From contig NZ_LT963430.1 of assembly GCF_900199405.1 (NCBI RefSeq), positions 1,395,605-1,459,604 on the forward strand: a stretch of DNA of 64,000 nt, given 5' to 3'. This DNA is from Beduinella massiliensis (GTDB taxonomy: Bacteria > Bacillota > Clostridia > Christensenellales > Aristaeellaceae). How positions within the stretch are numbered: position 1 is the stretch's first letter; every line of letters begins with the position of its first letter. Below, in pieces: positions 1 through 11,389 of this stretch. Position numbers and translations under genes: made by a program. The notes under the pieces are model-generated. The model did no database searches, was not told where the DNA came from, and was given only the letters and a program-made list of their open reading frames with translations.

Positions 1-117
1 GCACCTTGAAAACTGCACAACCAGATGGAAAACATCTTGTGAAGAAAACAACCAGTTGCGAAACAATTTTGCAGTTGGTCTCAGGAAAGATTCTCAACAT
101 ACGAGAGTATGAAAGAC
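1..117 (+). other. 3' part of the 16S-23S internal transcribed spacer
   Basis: No tRNA is visible in this part of the spacer. It carries the 5' arm of the 23S processing stem and, just before the mature 23S, a small hairpin with a GAGA tetraloop (catac/gtatg, about 99-112). The 16S gene lies outside the window. Confidence 0.8.
3..24 (+). other. 5' arm of the 23S rRNA processing stem
   Basis: This 22-nt stretch is complementary to 3130-3151 with a single mismatch, so the two would pair across the whole 23S gene. Such stems are the usual substrate of RNase III or Mini-III in rRNA maturation. The pairing is seen directly; the enzyme is inferred. Confidence 0.8.
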
Positions 118-3019
<2,902 letters not shown>

Positions 3020-3170
3020 AAGAAGCGGCTGAAAAGAGCTGCGAGAGAAACTTAGAAGAGGCCAACGTAAAAGAGCGTACGAGAGTACGGAAAAGCGAGA
3101 TTGGTTGAAGAGCACGAGATGTTGGAAGGCTGGGTGTGCAGTTTTCAAGGTACGAAGACCTTGAGAGATT
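3020..3170 (+). other. 23S-5S spacer
   Basis: Transcribed spacer without a gene. It contains a GAGA-tetraloop hairpin (cgtac/gtacg, about 3076-3089) that echoes the one just upstream of 23S, and the 3' arm of the 23S processing stem. Confidence 0.8.
3130..3151 (+). other. 3' arm of the 23S rRNA processing stem
   Basis: Complementary to bases 3-24 with one mismatch over 22 nt. It closes the long-range helix that brackets 23S in the precursor. Confidence 0.8.
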
Positions 3171-3286
3171 TCCGGTGGCAATGGCGAAGGGGATCCACCT
3201 GTTCCCATACCGAACACAGAAGTTAAGCCCTTATGCGCCGATGGTACTTGGCTGGTGACGGCCCGGGAGAGTAGGTCGCTGCCGGA
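3171..3286 (+). rRNA. 5S ribosomal RNA, copy 1
   Basis: About 116 nt with the typical 5S core (cataccgaacacagaagtta) and complementary ends (tccggtgg...). By eye it is identical to the reverse-strand copy at 27317-27432, and the identity runs through the following spacer and tRNA. Confidence 0.97.
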
Positions 3287-3294
3287 TTCCATAT

Positions 3295-3369
<75 letters not shown>

Positions 3370-3370
3370 A

Positions 3371-3412
3371 AACAAACGTCGACATTGATTCAGTGTCGGC
3401 GTTTGTTTTTTT
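3371..3412 (+). terminator. Intrinsic terminator of the rRNA operon
   Basis: A 16-bp stem (aacaaacgt... pairing with ...gcgtttgtt, inner part cgacatt/agtgtcg) with loop gattc, followed directly by a T tract. It begins one base after the tRNA-Asn CCA. Confidence 0.92.
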
Positions 3413-3486
3413 AATAGGAAATTGCGCAAATAGCGGAGGTAAAAAGACAGTTTGAAAAGATGCACAGCAAAATGGCGGTACAAATT

Positions 3487-3516
3487 TTGCTTTTCGGTCT
3501 TTTGATATCATAGTAA
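3487..3516 (+). promoter_or_regulatory. Possible promoter of the first DUF5107 gene
   Basis: TTGCTT (3487-3492), 18-nt gap, TAGTAA (3511-3516). Both boxes are imperfect. The position fits a transcript for the gene starting at 3563, but this is the weakest promoter call in the window. Confidence 0.35.
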
Positions 3517-3529
3517 AATGAGCATAACA

Positions 3530-3547
3530 AACGCGAATCACCGCGTT
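3530..3547 (+). promoter_or_regulatory. Operator-like inverted repeat aacgcg-N6-cgcgtt
   Basis: Perfect 6+6 inverted repeat 16 nt before the chosen start codon and just downstream of the putative -10 box. The placement and symmetry suit a repressor site in the early leader. It could serve the neighbouring LacI-like regulator, but nothing in the sequence proves which protein binds. Confidence 0.4.
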
Positions 3548-3562
3548 ACATGGAGGAAGCTT

Positions 3563-6500
3563 ATGCTCAAAACCCAGGCAATCGTCGAGAAAATCTGGCT
3601 GTCTACCTATCCAGCGCCGCAAGCGGTGAGTCATCCGATATTTGCGGAAAGTCGTGTGCATCAACGTAGTAGCGGTAATCCCTATCCCAATCAGGTGGTG
3701 TGTGATGTAAATAGAGACACGCCCGAGATGAAGGAGTATACGGTCGTTCGTTTGGAGAATGACTATTTACGTCTGCTGCTTCTGCCGGAGATTGGCGGCC
3801 GCATCTTTGAAGCGTATGATAAAGTAAACGACTATTACTTCTTCTACCGTCAGCATGTCATCAAGCCAGCTTTGATCGGCCTGCTCGGTTCGTGGATTTC
3901 TGGGGGCGTGGAGTTCAACTGGCCTTGTCATCATCGGCCTTCTACGTTCATGCCGACGGACTATTCCATTGAGTATGATGAACGTGGCGCTGCAACCGTC
4001 TGGATGAGCGAGCACGAGCCCCTTGATCGCATGAAGGGCATGGTGGGCGTGCGTCTGGCGCCGGATGAAGCAGCGATTGATACGCTGATGCGTGTATACA
4101 ACCGTACGCCGGAACGGCATTCTTTCCTGTGGTGGGAGAATGCGGCGGTGCCTGTAAACAAGGAATACCGCATCTTTTTTCCGCATGATGTGCGCTATGT
4201 GCAGTTCCATTATCGCAAAAATGTAACGACGTATCCGCTGGCATCCGGTTTGTATAACGGTATCAGAATAGGAGATAACAGCGTGGATATCCGTCTGCAT
4301 CGCAATACGATTCAGCCTACTTCGTATTTCTGTGGTGAAACGAAGCGGGAGTTCTTCGGCGGCTACGATGCAGGCAAGCAGCGCGGCGTCGTTCATGTCG
4401 CAAATCGCCACTTGTCCATTGGAAAAAAGATGTTTACCTGGGCGTATAATCAACTTTCACATAGTTGGGAACATGCACTGACAGATACGGATGGCGAATA
4501 TGCAGAACTGATGGCGGGCAGCTATTCGTCCAATCAGCCGGACTTCGGCTGGCTTGAGCCATACGAAACAAAGACGTTCTCACAGCGCTGGTATCCCATA
4601 GGGGCGATGGGGGTGCCGGATGCTGCGCAGCAGGGAGCGGCTGTTCGGTTCGCTGAAAATGGCGTATGGTTGCAGACGACAAGGCCGCTTAAAAACGGTA
4701 TGCTGCTCTGCGGCGGTAAGACGCATAACGTCAGCGCTCAACCGTGTCAGCCTGTATTTGTTCCCTGCAATCCGGCGGCAGCGGTGATTTTGAAGACAGC
4801 GGAAGGCCAAGTGCTGCTTGCGGACAAACTGATGCCAGCGGATGATACGATCATACCCGATCCGTTGCCGTCTTTGCCTCCCCTAAATGAAGGCGGCAGC
4901 GCACAGGAGTTGTATATTCAAGGTTTGCACGTGGATCAATATCGAGATCCGGCAGTCAGGCCTGATGCGTATTATCGAGAGGCACTTTGTCGTGACCCCA
5001 AGCACATTCCGACTTTATTGGCAATGGCAGAATATGAATGGAAAAATGGCCGATACGAGATGGCGCTTGAGTACGCCCAACGCTGTCGAGCAGAAATGAC
5101 CGTTTGGAATTTTCATCCTGAAAGTGGACGGCTGGATTATACGCTTGGCCTGATTCTCGAAGGGCTGGGACGCGAGGACGATGCGTACGACGCTTATTAC
5201 CGTGCTTACTGGAACTTGGATGCGCGAAGCCGCGCGATGACGCGCATTGCTGCGCTGGATGGGCGCAGGCAGAATTACGAAAAAATGTTGGAACATGCAC
5301 GAGAGGCGTTGCGTACCGATAGTGATAACGCGCTTGCCCGCGCTGCGCTTGTTGTGGCGCTTCGCCATCAGGGTAAGGACGGGGAAGCTGCGGCTGCATT
5401 GGAGACATCGCTTGCGATGGATGCGCAGGACATGCTTGCCCTAACGCTCCAGTCTTATTATGAAGGCGACGTGCGCTTTATCAATGGCAGAAAGAGCGAT
5501 CCTTGCCAACTGGCGTTGGATGTTGCTTTTGATCTCCTCCAGCTTGGAGAAAAAGAGTACGCCGTTGCTTTGCTGGATGCGCTGAATGAACCTGTGGTTA
5601 TGACAGCCTATACGCGTGCTGCGATTCTTGGCTTGGATACAGATGGAGGAAAAGCGGCGATGCAGCAGGCGGAAACGCTGGACTTTGGTCATACATATCC
5701 TACACGAGCTGGGGAAGAAGCAGTTCTTCGTGCCGTGATCAAGCATGCGCCGCAAAGCGGCAAGGCGGCGTTTGGCCTGGGCTGCCTTTGCTATCATCAT
5801 AGAAACTATCAAGAAGCTTATGAACTGTGGAAATCGCTGTGTCAGCGTGAGCCTGAAAACAGGCAGGCGATGCGGTGCCTGGGCATGGTGTGCTATAGCC
5901 ATATGGAGAGGAAGCACGAGGGCTATGCGCTGCTGCGCCGCGCTTTAGCGCTCAATCCCAGCGACGCACATCTGACTTGGGAAACGGCCCATGTGATGAT
6001 TAAGCTTGCTTTACCGCCGCAGGAGGTCATCGATTTTCTGAATGCTTCTCCTGTATGCGATGCCCGTGATGATCTCGCTGTTGAACACGCTCGTGCGCTC
6101 AATCTGGCGGGCAAGTGGACAGAGGTTCTTGAACTAATGACGAAGCGCACGTTTATTCCCTGCGAGGGAGGCGAGCATAGCGTCGCTGAGCAGTACATGT
6201 TCGCATGCCATGCGCTCGGACGCGCAGCGCTGCACAATGGCAACGTCGAGAAGGCGCTTGCGCACTTCCGTGCCGCGCAGGTTTTGCCGGACAATCTCGG
6301 CGCGGGCATGTGGAATGAGGTATTGCTGGTTCCGCATCGCCTCTACGAGGGAATTTGTTTAAAGCAAATGGGGCACGAGGAAGAGGCATTTACCTGCTTG
6401 CGTTTCGTGTGCGATTATCCGCAGGATTCCTTTTCAGATATGCATCTGCCGGAACTGCCTTGCTACAAGGCGATGGCACATCGCCAACTGGGACAGGAAG

Positions 6501-6763
6501 CAGCTGCGATTGAATATGCTGCCAGGCATTATCAGAAGTGGGAAAAAGCCAGAAAGACCCGTGATCCGGGCTTCTTTAAAACGACGCCTTTCTTCATCTC
6601 GTTTCTTGAAGACGCACCGACGATGCGCACGTGGGCGTGCAATTACCATTGTGGCTTTGCGTTGAAAAACCTGCAGGGCAAGGAACAGGAGAGCAAGAGG
6701 CTGCTGGCAGGAAGCGATCCTGCGAATCTGTATGCCACGCTGATGGCGAAATTCGACCTGTAA
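3563..6763 (+). CDS. DUF5107 domain protein with C-terminal TPR repeats (copy 1)
   Basis: 1,066 residues from the ATG at 3563, chosen because GGAGGAAG lies just before it; an in-frame ATG at 3518 has no ribosome site. Residues about 40-360 match the DUF5107 family, a beta-sandwich resembling aldose-epimerase folds, with the signature VIKPALIGLLGSW-SGGVEFNWPCHHRP. From about residue 440 the protein is helical and TPR-like, with many A-x3-Y/G-x2-Y repeats. There is no signal peptide or membrane segment, so it should be cytoplasmic. A paralog of the same architecture follows at 8157. The family occurs in sugar loci, but to my knowledge no reaction is securely assigned to it. A role in recognising or modifying a sugar or oligosaccharide is inference. 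Confidence 0.88.
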   Translation: MLKTQAIVEKIWLSTYPAPQAVSHPIFAESRVHQRSSGNPYPNQVVCDVNRDTPEMKEYTVVRLENDYLRLLLLPEIGGRIFEAYDKVNDYYFFYRQHVIKPALIGLLGSWISGGVEFNWPCHHRPSTFMPTDYSIEYDERGAATVWMSEHEPLDRMKGMVGVRLAPDEAAIDTLMRVYNRTPERHSFLWWENAAVPVNKEYRIFFPHDVRYVQFHYRKNVTTYPLASGLYNGIRIGDNSVDIRLHRNTIQPTSYFCGETKREFFGGYDAGKQRGVVHVANRHLSIGKKMFTWAYNQLSHSWEHALTDTDGEYAELMAGSYSSNQPDFGWLEPYETKTFSQRWYPIGAMGVPDAAQQGAAVRFAENGVWLQTTRPLKNGMLLCGGKTHNVSAQPCQPVFVPCNPAAAVILKTAEGQVLLADKLMPADDTIIPDPLPSLPPLNEGGSAQELYIQGLHVDQYRDPAVRPDAYYREALCRDPKHIPTLLAMAEYEWKNGRYEMALEYAQRCRAEMTVWNFHPESGRLDYTLGLILEGLGREDDAYDAYYRAYWNLDARSRAMTRIAALDGRRQNYEKMLEHAREALRTDSDNALARAALVVALRHQGKDGEAAAALETSLAMDAQDMLALTLQSYYEGDVRFINGRKSDPCQLALDVAFDLLQLGEKEYAVALLDALNEPVVMTAYTRAAILGLDTDGGKAAMQQAETLDFGHTYPTRAGEEAVLRAVIKHAPQSGKAAFGLGCLCYHHRNYQEAYELWKSLCQREPENRQAMRCLGMVCYSHMERKHEGYALLRRALALNPSDAHLTWETAHVMIKLALPPQEVIDFLNASPVCDARDDLAVEHARALNLAGKWTEVLELMTKRTFIPCEGGEHSVAEQYMFACHALGRAALHNGNVEKALAHFRAAQVLPDNLGAGMWNEVLLVPHRLYEGICLKQMGHEEEAFTCLRFVCDYPQDSFSDMHLPELPCYKAMAHRQLGQEAAAIEYAARHYQKWEKARKTRDPGFFKTTPFFISFLEDAPTMRTWACNYHCGFALKNLQGKEQESKRLLAGSDPANLYATLMAKFDL

Positions 6764-6786
6764 CCCAGAATTTCTTCAATATTGAT

Positions 6787-6820
6787 AGGCAGCGCTGCAT
6801 GACGTTGTGCAGCGCTGCCT
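6787..6820 (+). terminator. Strong hairpin after the first DUF5107 gene
   Basis: Perfect 13-bp stem aggcagcgctgca/tgcagcgctgcct with an 8-nt loop, 23 nt after the stop codon. The T tract is poor (gcttt), so termination may be partial. It ends 3 nt before the -35 box of the next gene, so an operator role is also possible. Confidence 0.6.
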
Positions 6821-6823
6821 GCT

Positions 6824-6852
6824 TTGACAAACCCATAAGGAAATGATATACT
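6824..6852 (+). promoter_or_regulatory. Near-consensus promoter of the regulator gene
   Basis: TTGACA (6824-6829), 17-nt gap, TATACT (6847-6852). The expected transcript start near 6859 is downstream of the in-frame ATG at 6843, so that ATG cannot be used from this promoter. Confidence 0.85.
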
Positions 6853-6884
6853 GCTTGCAAAAATGGAGCGAAAAGAGTGGTGTT

Positions 6885-8018
6885 GTGGCAGCTGTCCGCT
6901 ATTATATGATGGTGGAACCCACCTTTGCCGGAACGCATTGGTGCAACCAGTGCATACAGGGGATTAGGAAGGAAGTCTCCCGCAATAAAGGAACGCTGGT
7001 AGAAGTGCCTGTGGGCGATCAAGCTGCGCTTGAGCGCGTGCTTACCCAAGCACGTCCGCTCTTGATTCTGGTGGGTTCTTTGGTGAATTGGATGACGGAA
7101 ACGGTGCAGCGTTTAAGCCATACAGGCATCCACTGCATCATGATGACGGCACCGCCGCCGGATGGAAGCATAAGCGTAAGCACCATCTCTATGGATTACA
7201 ACCAGGGTATCTGTGATCTGTTTCGTTATCTGACGCAGATGAATCGAGGACGAGTGGCCCTGTTTGGCATTCATCCCAATTCGATCAATGATTTAACCAA
7301 GCAACAGACCTATTGTGAATACGTGTTTCGCCACGGCGGAAATGCGGAAGGAATTTTCCATAATGATGGAGATCTGCGAGAAGCATGCGACCGTTTCTAT
7401 CGCAGAATACGAGAATTTGATGCGGTAATCTGCTCGAATGATATCATTGCGATCCAGTTACAGGACCATTTGAAAAGACACAATATTCGAATTCCGGAGG
7501 AAATGTACCTTGTCAGCATTGGCGAAACGCGGCTTTCTCAGCTTGTGCATCCGCGCATCACGACGGCATCTTTGAATTTTACGGATATCGGGCACAATGC
7601 CGTCCGTCTGTACAACATCCTGAGAAAGAATGAAACCATCACAGGGCTTCATGCAAAGGTACGCGGTACAATTGAAGCATGGGAATCGACCGGCAACGTA
7701 CCGTATGAGAAAGAACCCCCGCGCATGACGCTGCCGGCAATGCCAGGGCAGAGCGGCTTCTACACAGATGAAAATGTGCGTCGGATTTTCATGTTGGAGA
7801 ATTTGATTTCCCATTGCCTTCCGATTGATTTTGCTATTTTACGGGGGGTGATGGATGGAACGCCATACCACCGAATTGCCGAGGAATGCTATACTTCTGA
7901 GAATGCCATTAAGTATCGATTACGGCGCATGGTTGAACTTTCCCAGTGTGAGACGAAGGAAGAGATGATTCAGCTGGTTCAAGAACGGCTGAATATCGAT
8001 GATCTGCCGAAAGAGTAA
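6885..8018 (+). CDS. LacI-type ligand-sensor regulator with C-terminal LuxR-like HTH
   Basis: 377 residues if the GTG at 6885 is used. The ATG at 6843 overlaps the promoter -10 box and is unlikely; ATGs at 6906 and 6909 are alternatives, and no candidate has a strong ribosome site. Residues about 1-275 resemble the periplasmic-binding-like sensor of LacI/GalR repressors (CIQGIRKEV, a DAVICSNDIIAIQLQDHLKR-type segment, VSIGETRLSQLVHPRITT). No LacI-type HTH precedes it. Instead residues about 318-377 look like a GerE/LuxR HTH: VMDGTPYHRIAEECY followed by TSENAIKYRLRRMVEL. This order is the reverse of LacI. Lying between two DUF5107 genes, it probably controls them in response to a sugar (inference). 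Confidence 0.85.
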   Translation: MAAVRYYMMVEPTFAGTHWCNQCIQGIRKEVSRNKGTLVEVPVGDQAALERVLTQARPLLILVGSLVNWMTETVQRLSHTGIHCIMMTAPPPDGSISVSTISMDYNQGICDLFRYLTQMNRGRVALFGIHPNSINDLTKQQTYCEYVFRHGGNAEGIFHNDGDLREACDRFYRRIREFDAVICSNDIIAIQLQDHLKRHNIRIPEEMYLVSIGETRLSQLVHPRITTASLNFTDIGHNAVRLYNILRKNETITGLHAKVRGTIEAWESTGNVPYEKEPPRMTLPAMPGQSGFYTDENVRRIFMLENLISHCLPIDFAILRGVMDGTPYHRIAEECYTSENAIKYRLRRMVELSQCETKEEMIQLVQERLNIDDLPKE

Positions 8019-8089
8019 ACTCAAATCATAAAAGCTTTTGCGGTAAATGTCAACGATAATTTTCGGCGGAAAAGAGAAAGAACCTTGGC

Positions 8090-8118
8090 TTGAGACACAA
8101 GAAGCCCCCTGTTATACT
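8090..8118 (+). promoter_or_regulatory. Promoter of the second DUF5107 gene
   Basis: TTGAGA (8090-8095), 17-nt gap, TATACT (8113-8118). The -10 box lies inside the left arm of the 19-bp palindrome at 8105-8147, so transcription would start near 8125, in the loop of that palindrome. Confidence 0.75.
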
Positions 8119-8147
8119 GATTTTAATGAAATCAGTGTAACAGGGGG
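8105..8147 (+). promoter_or_regulatory. 19-bp palindrome spanning promoter and Shine-Dalgarno
   Basis: Arms 8105-8123 and 8129-8147 pair over 19 bp (18 Watson-Crick pairs and one G-U) around the loop taatg. The left arm contains the -10 box and the right arm ends in aggggg, the ribosome site of the GTG at 8157. As DNA it could be an operator. In a transcript arriving from upstream it would hide the ribosome site, whereas a transcript started at the local promoter would lack the left arm. It could also end the upstream regulator mRNA, but the following ttgttattt is a poor T tract. Confidence 0.7.
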
Positions 8148-8156
8148 TTGTTATTT

Positions 8157-11100
8157 GTGTCTGTTAAATTAACGCATGAACCGATGCATATCCCGACCTA
8201 TCAACCGCACGCGGCGAACACATTGCCGTTCTTCCTTGAAAAGAAAGCGTATCAAGGCGCTACGGGCCGTATTTATCCCGTTCCCTATACCGACCAACTA
8301 TCAAACGAGCGGGCGGACAAGGTTTACGACGCCTATACCATTGAAAATGAGCACGTGAAAGTCATTCTACTGCCCGAACTGGGGGGCAAAATTCATGGGG
8401 CTGTTAACAAGCATAATCACTATGAATTCATCTATCAGAACACAGTCATCAAGCCTGCGATGGTCGGTATTGCCGGCCCGTGGGTCAGCGGCGGCGTTGA
8501 GTTCAACTGGCCACAGCATCATCGGCCGACTACCTTTCTGCCGACAGAGGTAACAACACAAAAAAACCAAGATGGTTCCATCACAGTCTGGATGGGTGAG
8601 GCCGAGCCATTTCATCGCATGCGTGGCATGGTGGGCATTACGGTATATCCTGGATGCAGCTATGTGGAAGCCAAGGCTGTGGTGTACAACCGTACCGACA
8701 ATCCGCTGCCATTCATGTGGTGGAACAATCTGGCGGTGCGCGTCCATTCGCAGTATAAGGCGACCTTTCCGCCGGATGTCGCGTATGGCAATGACCACGA
8801 CCGCCGTGCAGTGGTGCCATTTCCGGTGATGAAGGGCGTATACAAAACTGCACGTCCCTTTGATTACGGTGAGGGTACCGATGCGACGTGGTTCAGCAAT
8901 ATCAAGCTCCCAACCTCCGTCATGATAATGCGTGGACAGAGCGCCATGAACTTCATCGGCGGCTACGATTTTGCAGCGGATGCCGGCACAGTCACGGTTT
9001 CCAACCACCACACCAGCGTTGGAAAGAAAATGTGGACGTGGGGCGACGGGGCTTTTGGCCGTGCGTGGTGCGCGAATCTCACCGATAACGGCGATCGGTA
9101 TATCGAATTGATGACCGGTGTATACACCGACAATCAACCGGACTTTACGTATATCATGCCAGGGGAGACAAAGGTATTCTCTCAGGTGTGGTTCCCGATT
9201 CACACCATTGGGGAAGTGAAAAATGCCTCTAAGGAAGGGGCACTGAGCCTGACGGTAAGGGAAGGAAACATCCAGCTCGGCGCGCTGACAACCCGTGAGC
9301 GCGGTGCGGCAAAGATCCGCCTGACCTGTAAAGGAGAGGTCATCCTCGAGAATGGGGTCGATATCTCTCCGGATAAAGCATATGTTGATAGACGCAGGAT
9401 GCCTGAAGGTGCAAAGGAAACTGACCTGTGTTTGACGATGCTGGACGCCTCCGGAAAGGAGCTGCTCAGCTATCATCCCATAGACATTTCCGGTAAGAAG
9501 CCGCCCGAAGCACGTCAGATACCGCCTGACCCCAAGGATGTAAAGAGCATTGAAGAACTGGTTCTGCATGGCGCACATCTGGAGCAGTATAAACATCATA
9601 CCTACGTACCAGAGGATTACTACCTTGAGGCGCTGCGCCGCGACCCGACCGACCTGCGCAGCAATCTTGCGATGGGCCGATCCTGGATAGAAAAGGGCAA
9701 TTACGTGAACGCCCGGGTCTGTCTAGAAGCAGCGAATGCGAAGGTCAAGATGCGCAACGACAATCCAGCGGATACCGAGGTTTTCTATCAACTGGCGCGT
9801 TTGGAACGCCTGGCGGGCAATATGGACCGTGCATATGACCTATTCTGGCAGGCAGCGTGGCAGTACGCGTGGCGTAGCCCAAGCTACTATGAGATTGCCT
9901 GCATTGATCTGATTCGTGGGGATCAGGAGCAGGCCATTGAACACCTAAATCTGTGCCTGGAAACCAATGCACGTCACTATGCCGCCCGGGCGCTTCTCGG
10001 CTACATCACCAAGGATGAGCAGGCGTTGCGCGCGATTCTCTCTCAGGCTCCGCAGGATGGCCTAAGCCGTTTCTGTCTGCATCTGCTGACGGGAGAAACC
10101 CTGAGCGACTTTATTCTCTCACGCAGCGAGGATATGACGGATATCGCCCTGGATCTGGCTCACGCTGGACTCAGGAAGGAGGCGGTTGCCGCGCTGAACG
10201 CTTGCACGAAACCCACACAGATGCTGTACTACCATCTGGCGAACCTCACAGGGGAAGAACCAAAGTATTGCGATCTGGACTATTGTTTTCCGAACCGTCT
10301 GGAAGATATCCCGGCGCTCCGCCGTTGGGAGTGGCAGGCGCAGTATTTGCTGGGATGCCTATATTATGACCGCATGAACTATGCTGCGGCAGTGGAGGCA
10401 TGGGAACGGGCGGTGCGGCTGAATCCGAAGCACGCATATTCCAAGCGCTGTTTGGCTCAGGCGTATTTCGATCACATGGAACAGCCGGATCATGCACTGC
10501 GGCTGCTCGAAGAAGCGCTCGCGCTTGCCCCGGACAACGCCAGAATTCTGTACGAGCTTTTACAGATGAAGAAGAACATGAAGGCCAGCGTCGAGGACAG
10601 AATTGATTTGCTTGAGGCGCATGGCGATCTGGCGCGCAGCCGTGACGACTGCTTCCTCGATGAGATTATCCTGTACACGCAGGCTGGTCAGTACATGAAG
10701 GCCCGTGAGTTGCTGCTCAGCAAGCGATTTAACATCTATGAAGGCGGCGAAGGCAAGCTGACCCGGCATCACGGATGGCTCTATACCCTGCTGGGAGACG
10801 AAGCAATGAAGGCTGGCGACCTTGAAAAAGCGCTTGAATGGCTCCAGGCCGGGCTGGTTTACCCGGCAAACTACGGCGAAGGCCGTCATTACAGCGCTCA
10901 GGAAGGGAACATCTACTATTATACCGGGCTGGTGTATGATGCGATGCACCATTCGGAAAAAGCGATAGAAGCATATCGGATGGCTGCTGCTCAACCGAGT
11001 CAGATCACCGAGATGAGCTTCTTTGCTGCCAAGGCGATGGAGAAGCTCGGCAAGGTGGACGAGGCAAAAGCTGAATTTACCAGAATGCTTGCGCAGGGGA

Positions 11101-11330
11101 AAGCAGGGCTTGCAAGCTGCCATCGTTTTGGATACTTCGGTGTGGGGATGGCAGCACCGCTGCCGAGTGAGCTGGATATCACACGTATGAACAAGATTGA
11201 CGCCTATGTGCTTTGCGTGTTGGGCAAGAAGGGGTTAAATCAGGAGGCTACGGCAGAGATGAATGCTCTGCTCGAACTGGATCCCTGCAACACAAAGATC
11301 GATTTTTTCCGAAAGTTGGGGTGGCTGTAA
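8157..11330 (+). CDS. DUF5107 domain protein with C-terminal TPR repeats (copy 2)
   Basis: 1,057 residues from GTG at 8157; aggggg ends 9 nt before it, and the in-frame TTG at 8148 lies too close to that site. It has the same plan as the protein at 3563: an N-terminal DUF5107 domain with VIKPAMVGIAGPW-SGGVEFNWPQHHRPTTF and MRGMVGITVYP, then from about residue 450 a TPR region with clear repeats such as LGCLYYDRMNYAAAVEAWERA and AYRMAAAQPS. No export signal is present. The two copies are clearly paralogous but diverged, so they may act on different substrates or form a hetero-complex (inference). The FAD oxidoreductase gene follows after 59 bases. Confidence 0.88.
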   Translation: MSVKLTHEPMHIPTYQPHAANTLPFFLEKKAYQGATGRIYPVPYTDQLSNERADKVYDAYTIENEHVKVILLPELGGKIHGAVNKHNHYEFIYQNTVIKPAMVGIAGPWVSGGVEFNWPQHHRPTTFLPTEVTTQKNQDGSITVWMGEAEPFHRMRGMVGITVYPGCSYVEAKAVVYNRTDNPLPFMWWNNLAVRVHSQYKATFPPDVAYGNDHDRRAVVPFPVMKGVYKTARPFDYGEGTDATWFSNIKLPTSVMIMRGQSAMNFIGGYDFAADAGTVTVSNHHTSVGKKMWTWGDGAFGRAWCANLTDNGDRYIELMTGVYTDNQPDFTYIMPGETKVFSQVWFPIHTIGEVKNASKEGALSLTVREGNIQLGALTTRERGAAKIRLTCKGEVILENGVDISPDKAYVDRRRMPEGAKETDLCLTMLDASGKELLSYHPIDISGKKPPEARQIPPDPKDVKSIEELVLHGAHLEQYKHHTYVPEDYYLEALRRDPTDLRSNLAMGRSWIEKGNYVNARVCLEAANAKVKMRNDNPADTEVFYQLARLERLAGNMDRAYDLFWQAAWQYAWRSPSYYEIACIDLIRGDQEQAIEHLNLCLETNARHYAARALLGYITKDEQALRAILSQAPQDGLSRFCLHLLTGETLSDFILSRSEDMTDIALDLAHAGLRKEAVAALNACTKPTQMLYYHLANLTGEEPKYCDLDYCFPNRLEDIPALRRWEWQAQYLLGCLYYDRMNYAAAVEAWERAVRLNPKHAYSKRCLAQAYFDHMEQPDHALRLLEEALALAPDNARILYELLQMKKNMKASVEDRIDLLEAHGDLARSRDDCFLDEIILYTQAGQYMKARELLLSKRFNIYEGGEGKLTRHHGWLYTLLGDEAMKAGDLEKALEWLQAGLVYPANYGEGRHYSAQEGNIYYYTGLVYDAMHHSEKAIEAYRMAAAQPSQITEMSFFAAKAMEKLGKVDEAKAEFTRMLAQGKAGLASCHRFGYFGVGMAAPLPSELDITRMNKIDAYVLCVLGKKGLNQEATAEMNALLELDPCNTKIDFFRKLGWL

Positions 11331-11351
11331 TCAGCCGATCGAAAAGAATTG

Positions 11352-11380
11352 CTCCAAGGGAGGAGCCTTCCCCCTTGGGG
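11352..11380 (+). promoter_or_regulatory. Hairpin between DUF5107 copy 2 and the FAD oxidoreductase gene
   Basis: Stem ctccaaggg/cccttgggg of 9 bp including one G-U pair, with an AGGAG in its loop and GGGG in its 3' arm. It may tune translation or mRNA stability across the gene junction. There is no T tract, so it is not a standard terminator. Confidence 0.35.
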
Positions 11381-11389
11381 CAAAGATGA

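Noticed and set aside
6843-6884. N-terminal extension of the regulator from ATG 6843
   Set aside because: The ATG lies between the -35 and -10 boxes of a near-consensus promoter and would not be in that mRNA.
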